Source of the DNA: Takashimella koratensis
Taxonomy: Eukaryota > Basidiomycota > Tremellomycetes > Trichosporonales > Tetragoniomycetaceae
Reading direction: 5' to 3'
Length of the DNA stretch: 64,000 bases
NCBI GenBank assembly: GCA_003116875.1
Contig: BCKT01000001.1
Span: 1,483,486-1,547,485 of the forward strand
A program made the translations under genes and the position numbers. How positions within the stretch are numbered: the stretch's first letter is position 1; every line of letters starts with the position of its first letter. The notes beneath the pieces were generated by a model. That model was not told where the DNA came from. It searched no databases and was given only the letters and a program-made list of their open reading frames with translations. Below, piece after piece: positions 45,176-57,935 of this stretch.

Positions 45176-46428
45176 CCGATCATCTCCATCAGCGTCGATC
45201 GCGCCTACTGGGAAAGTCTGCAACATGACCCTCCACACTGCCCAGCCAACACGACCGAGTCCCTCGCCGCCTGAACCGTCTTTCCCGCCTAACCGGCGTC
45301 GTGCTTCAGCCGTCGTTGGAGCGTCGAATAGGCCCGAGGCAGAGCGCGCATCGACCATGTGCGACACGATCTCGGGTGTGAACTCGGGGTGGCCCTGAAC
45401 GGTGAAAATGTGTGCAAGAGGATTAGAGGGTGTGGACGCAGAGTGGAGCTTGACCATGGAGTGGACAGGGTAGCGCTCGGTCGTGGCGAGGAGGCGGAAG
45501 CCGGAGGGGACTTCGGGGACGTGGTCGCGGTGCTGCATTTTGTCAGCCTGGTTCAACAATACACGGCATATCACTAACCATCTGTTCCACGTACTGGTCG
45601 ATGTCAGCAGCTTGAAAACAAATATACCTTTTCGAGCCACTTACGATCGCGTCATCTCCACCTTGACCCTCGACGTCCCCAGTCCACCAATACCTCCCTT
45701 CCTTGGTCATTTGCATCCCGAACACCCCAATCTCCCACCCGTTCTGACCAGGTACGACCTGTCCGCCCAGCGCGAGGGACACGATCTGGTGCCCGAAGCA
45801 GACTCCGACGATCTTGATATGTTGCGTCGCTGGGGAGGTAGCGAGGTTTCGAATGAAAGAGACGAGAGGAGGGATAAATGTGATGGATTGGTCATGTGCG
45901 GTGTGTTCTGATATGAGGTTAGCACCCAGCTAGTCGAGGAACGTGAAGGCACGACAGCCGGAGTTGCGGTGTGATGGCGATTCGAGTGGTAGAGAGGGCG
46001 AAATGGACTCACTCGATCCAGTCATCATGACAACGTCGTAAGCTTCTTCAACACCAGCTTGCAGTTTCTCCTCTGAAGGGTACTCTTGCTTTTCTACTAC
46101 ATCGTAACCATCGATCACGAGCTCGGTGCTCTTTGCCACTTCGGGGTCGGGGTAGTGCTTGAGCGCCTGTTCCAGCCATCGCCTGTAGATATCTAGGTCT
46201 GTGAAAGGGTAAGACTGATGCAATAGCTGACAAAACAGCTAGGTTCAGCGGAAGAGGTGACTTACAGTTGCCAAAGTCTGCTTGGACCGCGGGGAGCTGG
46301 GACAAAGGTGTGTCAGCAAGATGGTTGGACGGTATCACAGCTCAGTGATGAAGCAATGAGGGAGAGGGGCTTACCGGAGTATCGCAGAGGAGGAGGGCTA
46401 CACGGACAACACGAGTAGACCTCGTCAT
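45176..46428 (-). CDS. Class-I glutamine amidotransferase-like protein (frame continues into UBA3)
   Basis: It starts MTRSTRVVRVALLLCDTP (ATG complement of 46426-46428). Exons follow as LPAVQADFGN, YPFTDLDIYRRWLEQALKHY, EEAYDVVMMTGS, AHDQSITFIPPLVSFIRNLA, HIKIVGVCFGHQIVSLALGG (nucleophile Cys in GVCFGHQ), WEIGVFGMQMTKEGRYWWTG, QHRDHVPEVPSGFRLLATTE, and IFTVQGHPEFTPEIVSHMVD (catalytic His and Glu in GHPEF). It ends in family style at GRVGWAVWRVML near 45210. The catalytic triad positions look intact. This resembles the stand-alone fungal GATase1 proteins (yeast YLR126C type), whose substrate is not settled. There is no stop codon before UBA3 in this frame, so the end given is only the UBA3 start and the true 3' boundary is unknown. 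Confidence 0.82.
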
Positions 46429-46724
46429 CGCTGCGGGGGTGGTCGAGAGTGGTGGTGGTGAAGATGCAGAGTTGAACGAGAATTGACAGTTGCACAATCG
46501 ACGGCGATGATGAAACGGTCGACGCCGGGTTGGAGGGGATTACGTAACTCGGAGGCATGGAAGAGGAATTAGGATCTGATCAGGGATGGCCATTAGGAAA
46601 GTGTTCAAGAGATTAGAATGTAATTGTTACCCTCTCACCATGCCACGTGGTGCGCAAGGACGTGACTTGGGCTCGCCTTGACCGTGACGATTGTCGATTC
46701 TACACAACCCCATTCGCAAGACCT

Positions 46725-46785
46725 ACCACCACCACCACCACCACCACCACCACCACCACCACCACCACCACCACCACCACCACCA
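46725..46785. repeat. (ACC)n microsatellite, about 20 units
   Basis: An unbroken ACC/CCA trinucleotide run ends 12 bp before the ATG at 46797, so it lies in the presumed 5' leader of the Yip1-family gene. Confidence 0.9.
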
Positions 46786-46796
46786 ACCCAACGACC

Positions 46797-48458
46797 ATGG
46801 CAAGCAGCGGGTACGCAGTGGTTGACGCAGACGACGAGGTGAGTCTTTCACACCTTCACTCTTCTCTCATACGCGGCGACGCTGGCGAACCATCATCGCG
46901 TCTCTTTGCCTGGCTCATGTTTTAACCCCTTGTTGCTCCTCGGATGATGGTCCCATGCTCACTCACCTTAGGCCGAGTCGGGAGGGCTCCAATTCAAAAG
47001 TACGTTTGAAGCCAAAACTCCACGAGACTTTCTCTGACTCTTACTCTTTGAACTTTTGAACCTTTGTAGCTTTCCTCAACACGGACCCGGCGCCGAGTCG
47101 GGGAGGCGGGGGATCCGGTGCCGCCTCGCCTAGTCCTCGCGAACCTCCTTCGGTCCCATACAGCCCCTTCAATATCGCGTACTACCAAGTGAGTCCGAGT
47201 TCGAGTCTACACCAAGACTCATATCCTCTTCATCAAAGTCTTCATCCCACAATTGTAAAGAGAGCTAATAGGGGGTCAGGTGTACTTTGATATCGACACG
47301 AACACGGTACTCAAACGCGTGGGAATGGCGATGATCCCTCGGGAAGGGTTCTTGACGGACGTCTGTGAAGGCTCGGTCGATCTGTACGGTGAGTTGGGCC
47401 GAGCGAGCTTGAGTCAAAGGGGTAGGGATAAGGCGGGGGTATCAAAATATCGATTTGGACGCAAAACATGATTCCTCTGATCGTCCACTTTACTGACATT
47501 GATCTTCTCATACCCATCCGCTATCCACCTCAACCTTCTCTCGACTCATCTCCTTACCCCAGGCCCATTCTGGACACTCACGACCCTCATTCTGGTCCTC
47601 TACACGACCTCAACCTTGACCTCATCCATCACCTCCTACCTTTCCGACCCTACCTCTCACCCATCCTCCAACCTCCCGCTCTTATCTACCGCGACCTCTT
47701 TGATCTACGCATACGGTCTCGGCCTCCCGGCTCTGCTTTGGGGCGCGACGAGGTGGCTCGGTGTTGCCGAGTGGGGGCCGGCGGACGTACTCGCGATTTA
47801 CGGGTACGCAATGGCGGTTTACGTACCCGTTTCGTTGTTGTGCTTGATACCCGTCGGTATCGTGAGATGGGTGTTGGTCGGTCTCGCAGCACTCAGTTCG
47901 GGGTATTTCCTGTGAGTAAAGGTTGAGCATGAGTCGGGTGTGGATGGGACATGCGGCTGGGGGGGGGTGAGGGGGGGAAGGGGGGACTTGGAGGTCGATC
48001 ATCACCTGAATGAGGAGCAAAGGCGACGTGCAGGCACAAGGGTCGCGATGAGCTCGCGCTGACAAGAAACCCAATTTGAAGCGTGCGCAACATCTACCCG
48101 GTTCTCTCAACAGTAAGTTTCGTCTTCTTTCCCTCTTCTATACACATCTACTCATCGAGATTACATGCAGCATCGCTGACTGTCCTCATTCATTCCGCGT
48201 CTTGTCTATCCTCTTAGGCAGATAACAAGATGGCTCGACTCCTGATCATCGGTGTCGCCGTCTTACACGCTCTGATGGCGTTGACCATGAAGATCCTTTT
48301 CTTCTCGTACGTGTAGTTTGGATCTAACCTTGACGGTTTGATGATTGGATCAGTCGGATTTGAGATTGGGGCTGATCTGGTGAATGGGGTATAGGTACTC
48401 GGTCGCAGGGGTTAATGTCGGTACCGACCCGCTTTCGGATACCGTCTCGTTGCTTTAA
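46797..48458 (+). CDS. Yip1-domain Golgi membrane protein (YIPF1/2 or Yip5-like)
   Basis: It starts MASSGYAVVDADDE and ends DPLSDTVSLL at TAA 48456-48458. Exons give AESGGLQFK, TFLNTDPAPSRGGGGSGAAS, PYSPFNIAYYQVYFDIDTNT, VLKRVGMAMIPREGFL, GPFWTLTTLILVLYTTSTLT, LLSTATSLIYAYGLGLPALL, PADVLAIYGYAMAVYVPVSL, LCLIPVGIVRWVLVGLAALS, VRNIYPVLST, and RLLIIGVAVLHALMALTMKI. There are five hydrophobic segments after a soluble N-terminus. The YF.vDT..V..R...s..P......GPFW..tTL and YGY....Y.P pattern matches YIPF1/YIPF2 and yeast Yip5, which bind Rab GTPases at Golgi membranes. Introns sit between nearly every block. The (ACC)n repeat directly precedes the start. Confidence 0.87.
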
Positions 48459-49009
48459 CCTCACGGGGTCTGTGAGAGGTGCAGTAGACACGGAGGACGC
48501 AGGGAGGTGGAGCTCGAACAAGGTGTGGACGGAATCTAAGAAAGACTTGATATTTGATCCCCTGCATGCACCTAGATCAGATTTGAGCGGTACAGTCTCA
48601 CAATCCACTTTTGACTCAAAAGACCATATTTTGCAGAATAAGGACTAATTTTTGGAAGCAAAAATCAAATTATGCATTCATTCGTGTGTCGTTCGTTGAT
48701 GTTAAACAAGAAACAATGATATGGAGTAACGAAGATATGCAAACAGAGAAGAAAATGAGTACTAAACAAAAGACTGGGTCGACATTGGTCTTGAGGGAGA
48801 TCACGATGGTGAAGGATGAAGGGCGTATGAGGATAGAAGACTAGGCAGGAACGGAATAGAGTGAGAAGACAACAAGGAGATTTGATACAAGTGGAGACTC
48901 GATCAAGCGCCAGAGACGAAGGAGTCGAGAAGAGCGGCAACTAGGATAGGGCGGCTTTGATACAGATCTACAGCTTGAATGACCAGTAAATGACCTCCCC
49001 ATCATCCGA
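48459..49009. other. Convergent intergenic region
   Basis: AT-richer than its surroundings. It holds the 3' flanks of the Yip1-family and PAH1 genes; no gene was recognised. Confidence 0.5.
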
Positions 49010-52000
49010 TCAGAAGGGGACACGCGCCATCTCACCCGCTGCGAGGATATCATCATCAAAGATCGCCTCATCATCATATACGTCTTCACCTTCTCTCTCT
49101 TCCTCTCCACCTTCCTGCATTGCTCTCCTATCGCCTCTATCCCCCACTTGCTCTTGATCCATTCTAGCACCTCCACCTCCACCTCCACTCCACTCTCCTC
49201 TCTCCGCCTCGTCCTCCCCTCGTTCCTCCGCTCTTCTCGCTCTCTCCCTCACCCAACTGTCCGGGAACCCCCCCGGTTCACCTGACCCATCCTCAAAGCT
49301 TCCGGGCATACTACTATGCCTCGTCCTTGGCTCCCACTCATCTTCATCATAACTATCACTCATCTCATCCGCGCTCATCGCCGGTGCAATAAGCGGTGAA
49401 CTAGGTCGACTACTACGTCGGTCCCGGTCTGGGGAGGTAGGGTTCGAAGTAGGTAAGACAGGTTGACGAGATGATCGACGCGCGATGCCGGTGATTTTGC
49501 CAAGGACGGAAAGACGAGAACGGCCGGATTCGTCAGATCGAGCGGAGAGTGCAGGTGAAGGTGGAGAAAGGTCAGGGATCGGGATATCGGCAATGGAGGG
49601 CCGCCAGTAGTTGAAGTCGGTGAATTCGGGCTTGAAACTGGTTTTCACAGGTGGGAAGACTTCATTGACCAAGTCGTTCTGGGGTGGGGGTTGGAGGGGG
49701 GGAGGGGGCATATCAGCATTGAACAACGAACCGAAGCGTTTGTCCACTTGGACGGGATGGGATGATAAGAATGCCTAGGAAGACTGCGTCTTCTTCCGCT
49801 TTGACTCAATGTACTCACCAAACCCATATAACTACCCTTATGTCCCGCAGCCTGCAACAGCTCCGTCTTTACGACCCCTGTCGAATCAATCGTATATATC
49901 TTCGCCGCTGGAATCGCGACAGATCGATACGACATGGCATCTGTGATTCTATTCCCGAACCCGGCAAAGAAGGCTTCTTTAGCGTGACTGCCGAAGAGGC
50001 GTTGAATGTCGCGAAGGCAGGCCATTTTGAATAGTTCAGGTTTGCGCATGATTACTTCTCTGTTTGTTTTTTTTATGGAAGAAGAAACGATATCCAGTCA
50101 GCAAGGATTCTACAACCACTTGTTTGCTCCATATTCGCTGAGCGGACGTCGAAACGTTGGACGTACCGGTGCAAACTCGCCATGAGCCTATCGGGGCTCA
50201 TGATTACCGGCCCCTCCGGCATCCTATAATCACCCTGATTAATCGTTCTCAAATACTCTCTTGTCGTATCTGCCTGCCCGATGGCTCGGGAAGTAAGGTA
50301 CAGAATTTTGTACCCATTGTTACAGATGTCGGTGTAGAGTTTGGCAATCCCTACGTGGGTCCAGTCGCGCCCTATGGCGGCAAAGACGTGGCCTAGTGCG
50401 TCAGACCTAAGTACGTTTCGAGAAAAGGAAAGTTGTCAGCAAGTTTCTCTCTGGGATTCTTGAATGAAAGCCTTCGTAACGGTTCGCGTCCGCGTCAATT
50501 GAAGGAGCTAAGGAAGGCAGGAGAGGAGCAACAGAAAATACCCAACCCAAACTCACTTGGTGATCGTCCCGTCGATATCTGAGATAACGACCTGGTCCGT
50601 CTCCTCCCACAAGAAGATCCGAGCGGTGCACACTGCGAAACCAGAATACGACGATGTGACTGAGAACTGAATCGTATTTGGTCCTGGTTTCAAGTTGAGT
50701 TGTTTCTGATGGGATCATCCCAAAGTTGAAAAAGGAAAGCATCGTTAGGACTGGTCCTTCTTATGGTGTCCTCAAAGTGAATGAAGGGAAGAAATGTCCC
50801 ACTCACCAGTTGGTCAGACGATAGTCGAAGCGTCTTGGCGTAGTGTTTCTTCTCATCGTCTCCGAGTTTCGTATCAATCGACACCGCTGGTGGCGGAGCT
50901 GTCGTCGACTCTGCGCCTGAAGGTACACCCTCTTCCGCCTCTACTCCTTCCATTCCCTCCTTACCAGCGTGCACTAAATCACCAACAGTAGCACCCGCCC
51001 CAGCCGCTCCTGCGTGCGCTGGATCCGCTATGACCGCCTGTGCCGAGTGCCTCCTGGGTTCGGGACGGGGCGGTTCCGTTGATGTCGCCCCGCTCTGACC
51101 ACGTCGCCACCACCTCGACCACCCGTACCCTGACGAAGGGCGAGCCGGACCCCCGGCCCCCGCGTCGGCCCCGAGGTCCGCGAGCGGCGGGAGGATCGCG
51201 CTAGGCGAGAGGAGGGATGGAGGGGTCAAGGATCGGCGGTACATTGCCAATGCGAAGAGTAAGCGGTATCCCGTCGTCCATGTCAAGTGCCTGCAGAGTA
51301 TTGAGTGTCAGTCATTGAGCTTGTCAAGGAGGGGTGAAGATCCGGGGTGAAGGGAGACGATGGTGTACGTACAAGAGACTGTAACGAATGACCAATCGAG
51401 AATCATCGACGACATTTGGATCCTCGATAAAGTTCTGAAACGTAATCCGATTATCCAAGAACGCCTGCTGCTCTTCGTCCTAATCAAATCATCAGTACCC
51501 CATTCACTCGCCTCATTTCTGCGCCAGCTCCTCCACTTCCATCTTGACACTTGAGATGCTCGGATCAACCAGCCACGCTATCACTCACTGAAGCCTGTCC
51601 ATGAGGGGCGTACGCTTCCGACCCGCAGAGCGAGAGTTCGAATGTATGTGATGACCCATCTTCCATCTCGAGGACGAATCGATATGGGTCTTCCTCGACA
51701 TTCTTCAGTTTCCCACCTGCTCTTTCGTCCAACGTCGCCATCGCCCCGGACACTTCGGTCTCGCCTTCCCCTTCCGCGGCGGTATGTAGTGCCGCGGCCA
51801 ACTTGGATTCCGGGGTTGAGGGGGAGACATGAATCACGTGCCTTGCGAGATCTCGTTCCGGCGCAGACTGTGTGAACCCACTTAGCGACGCGGGGTCGGT
51901 GACTGATCGTGTAGGTGGGATAGGCACGACCCCTGAGGACGGGGCGGGAATCTTGCCCCAGTCCCAAGCGTAGTCCATTGCAGCGTCGGAGGCTTGGTTT

Positions 52001-53999
52001 GAACCTAGTTGTACAGGGGAAGCGAGGAGGTCTCCCGTGTCCGGAGCTGTGGCTGTAGGGAAAGGTTTACGCTCAGCTGCGGATAGTGGCGGTTCCGAGA
52101 CGCCTCTCTCTCCTCTCCTGAGTGAGGGGGAGGGGGTCCGGGGTGCTCTCAGGCCCAGGTCGGTCACTTCGTCGTTGAGCGAGACGCTAGCGAGGGCGGT
52201 GGGCAAGTCGGGTTCAGATATGGAGACTGCCACACCGGTGGGTGCTACCCCGCCCGCAGCAGGGTCAGGCGAGCCGTCGGCCGTCGTCGGTCCTGTCCCG
52301 ATGGAGGCTGTGCTCGCACTGTGGTGTAGAATCGAGTCGGTCGCGCGGGACGTGGGGAGGGCGGGTCGAGTAGGCGAAAGGGGTGGGACAGGAGGACCAG
52401 CGGAGAGTAAAAGGTCGTTGATGAATGTATCGATTAGCGCGGACTTGATCCCCTGTGCTGAATCCAGAGTGATCGCTCGTTCCATTCGAGGTCCATGTGC
52501 GGCCGCGGGTGCAGGCGCCGGACCATCCAACCCATGAGCTACGCCTTCTGAAGCCCGTCTCTCCATCTCCCGGTCTCGTTCCTCGGCCTGAACAGCAGCG
52601 ACCTCCTTTTTCATCCCCTTCTCTACCTTCTCTTGGCCCCGCTCGCCGGTCGCTTTCCCAGCCTCATGGTACCCGCTCATGTCAAAGACGATATCTTTGC
52701 CGTACACGATCTCGGGACCCTCGCCCTGTCCCGCGCGCACTTTCGGCAGCCCAGACTGTGCGTCTTCAGCCGCGGGCGTCGACCGCCGGTTCAGGTGTTC
52801 CAAGCGGTGGTCTCGGCCTGGCAGTCGAGTCGGCTCGTCGGGCGCTGCTTCTAGCGGATTGGGCGGGGGGGATGTTCGTGAGACGTAGGGCTTCTCGGGG
52901 TCTTCGGAAGTAGGAGGGAGGTTGGAGTCGCCCTGAGCTTGGCTCGACGGGCCTGACGAACGACGCTTTGTTGGCGAATCTGCCGACGTCTCTTCACCCT
53001 CTTGTTGCCTGACCTTGTCCTGGTCTTTCTCGGGGGAATTGGACTTGCTTGACGACGGGGTTGAGAGGAACGGAATGGAAGGGAGTAACGAGGTCGCGGT
53101 ATTGAGGATCGAGGAAGGGGAAGCAGCCGAGGCACTTTCAGCTTCTGATGCTTGCATCCCGCCGGACCCATCTTGCGTCTCAAAACTCGGCAGTGCATCC
53201 AGATCGAGCGGCTCGACTTCGCCTAGAGCGTTGTCCCTCGCACGATGGCCCTGGTGGTCGACCATCGCCTCGGTTGCACCGAACGGCTCTTGCGTTAGGG
53301 AAGTGCCAGGGATGTGTTCGCCTGCGGGGGTAGGGACGTCGGCTGTTCCGTCTTCGCTTGGTCGAGGGCGGAAAAACCCTTCGTCCGACGGTGGTGGCGA
53401 CGGGGGTAGGTCAGACGCCTGTATCGATAGTGCCCAGGGATTTCGATCGATCTCATCAGCAAGCGTCTCTTATATGTTCAGGCGAGGTTTGCTCACGTCC
53501 GTAGCCATGACGACCGGACTCGTCATCAGTTCCTCTGGCACATCCTCCTCCGTCTCCAAAACAAAGAACGCCTCCCCCGCCTCGCCAACTTTCATACTGA
53601 ACGGCGCAACATGAGGTGGGGGGAGGTTGTTGGGGAGACGAAGGGTGACGCGCTTCTCGCCCGCGCGGAGGACTTGGAGTTTGCCGAATCGGACGTGGAA
53701 GGGGGATGAGGAGAGGGTTTCGTCGCCGTTCTAGAAAGAGGGGTCAGCTGGAGGTCGAGGAGGGGGAGTGAGGTAAGGGGAAAGGGAAAGCAGAAAGGAC
53801 GTGGGGTAAGGAAGGAGAGAGGGGAGGAGACTTGCTTCGTCTACATGGCGGACAACGACGACGTCGATCGCGCCCGAGAGGGTGGCGGGGTTGATCCCAG
53901 AGTCTGGGGGTGGGGTCAGCCAGTGAACTCAGATGTGGGGTAGGGGGAGAGGAAGAGTAGCGACGTACAATAGTTGTACGCCTTGGAGAGGTACTGCAT
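49010..53999 (-). CDS. PAH1: Phosphatidate phosphatase Pah1 (lipin)
   Basis: The start ATG is the complement of 53997-53999 ([20 protein letters not shown]) and the stop the complement of 49010-49012 (...GEMARVPF). N-LIP domain: [61 protein letters not shown] long disordered middle with many Ser/Pro phosphorylation-like sites follows. [39 protein letters not shown] (DIDGT is the HAD DxDxT catalytic motif), [40 protein letters not shown], and [20 protein letters not shown]. It removes phosphate from phosphatidic acid to make diacylglycerol, acting at the ER, nuclear envelope and lipid droplets. The unusually long C-terminal tail is acidic ([20 protein letters not shown]), consistent with a Nem1-Spo7 binding tail. 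Confidence 0.94.
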
Positions 54000-54926
54000 G
54001 GTGATTTAGGAGGAGAGGGAGATGAGCGTTCTTGTGGATAATGAGACTGGGATGGGGGTGGGGTTAAAGATGGGTCGGTTGGGCCCAGTCGATGGCTCGT
54101 GGACGGAGTGTTAAGCGCGACGCATGAGGCTGGGTTCTTGTTTGTGGGTATGAAGATGTGGTTGTGATTATGGGAGTAGTTGTGGTGATTGTAGTAGTTG
54201 TGGTAGTTGTGTTGATCAAGAGACCGGCAAGGATTCTTGTTGATGGGATTGAATTGAATGTGCCAAGTGACCGTGGGTGTAGTCGGTTCCAAGTCGGCCC
54301 AAGGGAATTGAACCAGGCGGCGATGGTATGATGCGGGTGACTAGGGGATGGCGCAGTGCACGGACGAGGTGTTGAGGGGTGGGCCGTGCAGCGGCGGTGG
54401 GGGCGGTGAGACGGTGGGGACGGTGGGGACGGCTATGGATACGGGTGAGACGGACGATAGACGGAAATGCAAAAGAAGCGAGGCACGTGGACGTGAAGAT
54501 GGACGGTGGACGGCGGAAAGTTGCCGGCGACCGAGCGTGACGTGAACGTGGACGAGGCCGTGGACGGTGGCCGGATGGAGAATGTGACGGTAATGTCGGC
54601 GATGCAAGGGGGAAAGAGAGTGGTGGTGATGATGGTGGTGGTGGTGATGATCAGAGGGATGGAAAAGTTGTAGGTAGACTGGGGTATGCTGTCATGGATG
54701 CATGGTCATCACCGTCCCCAATGACTGACGTCGACCACATGCACCGTACAGATCCCCAACAAGGTTTCCTCATGCCGGCACACCCACGTGGCCGACACGT
54801 GCGAGCGCTTCCTACTTTCCGTCGCGTCGAGCCAAACAACCTCAGCCAGAGAGATTACTTCAACTCTACTCTTCACTCTTCACTCTTCATTCTCCGTCTT
54901 GTACGCCAACCCACGACGCAATCACT
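54000..54926. other. Divergent intergenic region between PAH1 and DAD3
   Basis: Contains a GTT/GTGATT-rich low-complexity stretch (about 54160-54225) and GATGGTG-type repeats (about 54620-54655). No gene was recognised. Confidence 0.5.
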
Positions 54927-55647
54927 ATGGCGACGACATTACCCACACCCTCTGGGACGACACTCGCCACCACCAACCCATAGTATGTTTCCCCGTCTCA
55001 CCCGTCTCCCCGTTCCTTCTTTCCCTATTATGACATAGAGTTCAACTGACACCCTCCTCTTTCCATCCTGTTCTCAAACTTCTCCTTCTGCCCATCTATA
55101 GCGCAAACAATTCGCAATTGAGCCCACTCGAGGCTGACGTCCTATGGGAGTATGCCAAGCTCGGGGACAAAATCAAGCGGGTAAGTCATGATTCGAACGG
55201 GGCGTCGTTTGAAGATGATGGTTGGGTTGCGGTAGGGGACAATGCCTAGATGTGGATCCTGTTGACAGGTGCTGATACTGGTTGACTCCTGCAGATAGCA
55301 AATCTTGCCAAGAGCACGGCCGAGGCGCCCAACGAATCGCTACTTGCTCAATTGCGTGTACTAGAGAAGAAAATGGGTCTTGTCCTAACCTTGGTACGTT
55401 TTTCTTTGCCCCTTCCTCTCTCTTGGTTTCTTCATCAATGCTATCACTGCCATTCCATCACCGGTCAACCTTGACTCCTGCTGATACCACGGCTCAGTAC
55501 AAAGCCTCTGTATGGGGTGTCATCCAAGAATCGCAAGCCGAGGCTGAACTCGCTGAAGCTCGAGCAATGGCCGCGCACGAGGATCAGAGTGGGTATAATG
55601 ATTCCACTTATCGAGCTTGGAACGATGAGTCGGGGGACCAGTATTGA
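54927..55647 (+). CDS. DAD3: DASH complex subunit Dad3
   Basis: The exons are 54927-54982, 55102-55180, 55295-55393 and 55498-55647, for 127 residues with the frame kept throughout. The sequence includes ANNSQLSPLEADVLWEYAKL, GDKIKRIANLAKSTAEAPNE, SLLAQLRVLEKKMGLVLTLY and KASVWGVIQESQAEAELAEA. LSPLExxVLxEYxxL and LRxLExKMGLVLTLxKASVW are the signature of Dad3, a small coiled subunit of the DASH/Dam1 ring that couples kinetochores to spindle microtubules. The C-terminal extension DQSGYNDSTYRAWNDESGDQ makes it longer than yeast Dad3. It is transcribed away from PAH1. Confidence 0.93.
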
Positions 55648-56111
55648 GCTTCAGCGGCGAGCGGCGGGTGACCTCGAGCTGTGCGTTGCGATTGGCGAGC
55701 TTCGATTCTGGGTTCGAGATAATGGGGTGGACGGGAAAAGAGGCATACGGACCCCAGGAGTGGAGGGGCGTGATGAGCAATTACTGGGCGTAATGGGTGT
55801 CTCGTGGCTGGATCGCGCGGACGAGGTATAACTGAAGCGAGGTGAATTCACCTGCGCCACGCGTTCCATAAGACTTGGTTTACCCGCTTTTTTGTAGTAT
55901 TGTACCAAGATGACATTGTACTACCACATTCTTTCAACCTCATCTACACATGTATGATCTATAGTCTGTGGTCTGTTTCTCACTCTTTTCCTCTCTCGAA
56001 TGTCCGCTCTCGCTGACAGTGAAAGGGCATGAGCAAAAGCTCATTCCCCTGTTCATTCTAACCTCAGTCCATTCTCAACGGTGCTGTTATTCGAGTCCCA
56101 TGAAATCCAAC
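55648..56111. other. Convergent intergenic region
   Basis: 3' flanks of DAD3 and MCR1; no gene recognised. Confidence 0.5.
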
Positions 56112-57893
56112 TTAGAACTTGAACACCTCGGCCTCGGTGTAACCCAGTTCCTTGAGGGCGCCCTTGAGTTCACCTTGACGCGGTCCATCTTTGGGTCCAG
56201 AGAGAGCCGCGTACTGGCCCGGAGGACCACAGACGAACGCCATGACTTTGTCCCCTTCTTTACGCGGGAAAGCCTTGGAGATCATGTCGGCCGAGACGTA
56301 GCCAGTGGGGCCTGTGTCCAGCGACCGGGTCGGGAAGGGGATAAGACAGGATTGGTAGTTATTAATGAGATGAAGGCGGGGTGGGGTGGGGTGGGGTGGG
56401 AAGAAGGGGGTAATAACGGGGATAGCGTCAGCGTCAGGACCAGGTGGAGGAGACGAGAAGACGAGAAGACAAAGACAGAGTCTGGGCAAGTTACAAGGGA
56501 AAATACGCACCTTTCCAGCCACGAGGAGGCTTGTCGAGGATATAAGTGACCTCGAGGCGGTCCGGGTGCTGCTTAGCGAGCGACTCCCATTCCTTTCGGA
56601 GAACTAAGTCATACGGCAACATAATGATCAGCTCGTTCCAATCACTGTTGACTATATCTTCATGACGAAACCCATAGTGGTAGTCAAGGAGATGACCAAA
56701 GTGGTTGTGCCCATCTACGCCACACGGATCGGACGACGGGGTGGAACTCACGAATATCACCCTCGGTGACGTTGGAGAACAAGAGGGTAAACTTGGTCTT
56801 GTCTTCGGGCAAGCTAAGAGCGTGCGAGATGAGCTGGTACATAGGGGTGATACCCGACCCGCCGGCGATACAGAGACCCTTGTCAAAAGTGTTGGGCTTG
56901 TATTGGTACCTGCTGTGTGTGAGTTTGGGTTATATGGTACCGCAAGGAGATGATGTGGAGGGAAATGGATGGAGGTAGAAGCGGGACAGTCTCGGGAGAT
57001 CTCGTGGTACGAGGGGCTAGTGCTCTAGACATACTTGGGGATAGGACCTTTGAAGAGCAGCTGGTCTCCGGGTTTCATGTTGGCGATGTATGGGGTGATC
57101 TTGCCGCCCTGGGAAATAGTCAGCTCTCGGTAATCGCCCAAGGACCACTCGGACCACTCGAGCTATACTCACGGGGTACTCCTTGATCAGGAGCTCGAGG
57201 GACCCAGTAGTATCGGCTGACGAGATTGGGGTGTAAGGTCTGTCATTATCAGCCTCTCTTTCCGCCTATATCAAGCTCAACCCTCAACTGTTCTTTACGT
57301 TGCCAAGTCACCGAATCTCACAAATCCCACCCAGCCTCGCTCTATCACTCGCATGTACTCACCGAATGACCGGCTTTCCCTTATCGTCCTTGACCTGCCC
57401 CTCACCCTCGGGGGTACGCACAAGCAACGCGCTCGCCACCGTCATCCCAGAAACCTTGGCCGACCCGTCGTCACCTGGGAAAGCGAACGTGTAGGTCTTG
57501 GAGTTGTGGTTGTAGTCTTCGACTTTGGTGAGCGTGAATGGGATCCAGGCGTCTCTGGGCGAGCGGGATCAGAGAAATCAAAGGTGAGCGGAGCGAGCCG
57601 AGTGGGATCCATTAAGCGTGAGCATCGCGAAACGACAGCAAGGTGGAGGATGATCGAAAAGAGAGGGGAAAAAAGGTGACGAAGGGTCAGTGTTGTAAAT
57701 TGATAAAAGTTTGGAGCAGAGTCAGAAACAAAGACGCAAGGCTCACTTGATGAGAGCGCCAACGGAAGCAGGAGTCGCTTCGGCATCTTTGACTTGTTGT
57801 TTGGCCGAATCGACTTTTTTCTCAAGCTCGGCTTTGACCGCTGGGTCTAGTTAGCGAGTGAGGTGGGGTAGGAGGTGGGATAAAGGGGTGGGA

Positions 57894-57935
<42 letters not shown>

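Noticed and set aside
52037..52537. Plus-strand 166-codon frame inside the lipin gene
   Set aside because: Antisense to the disordered middle of PAH1 in high-GC sequence.
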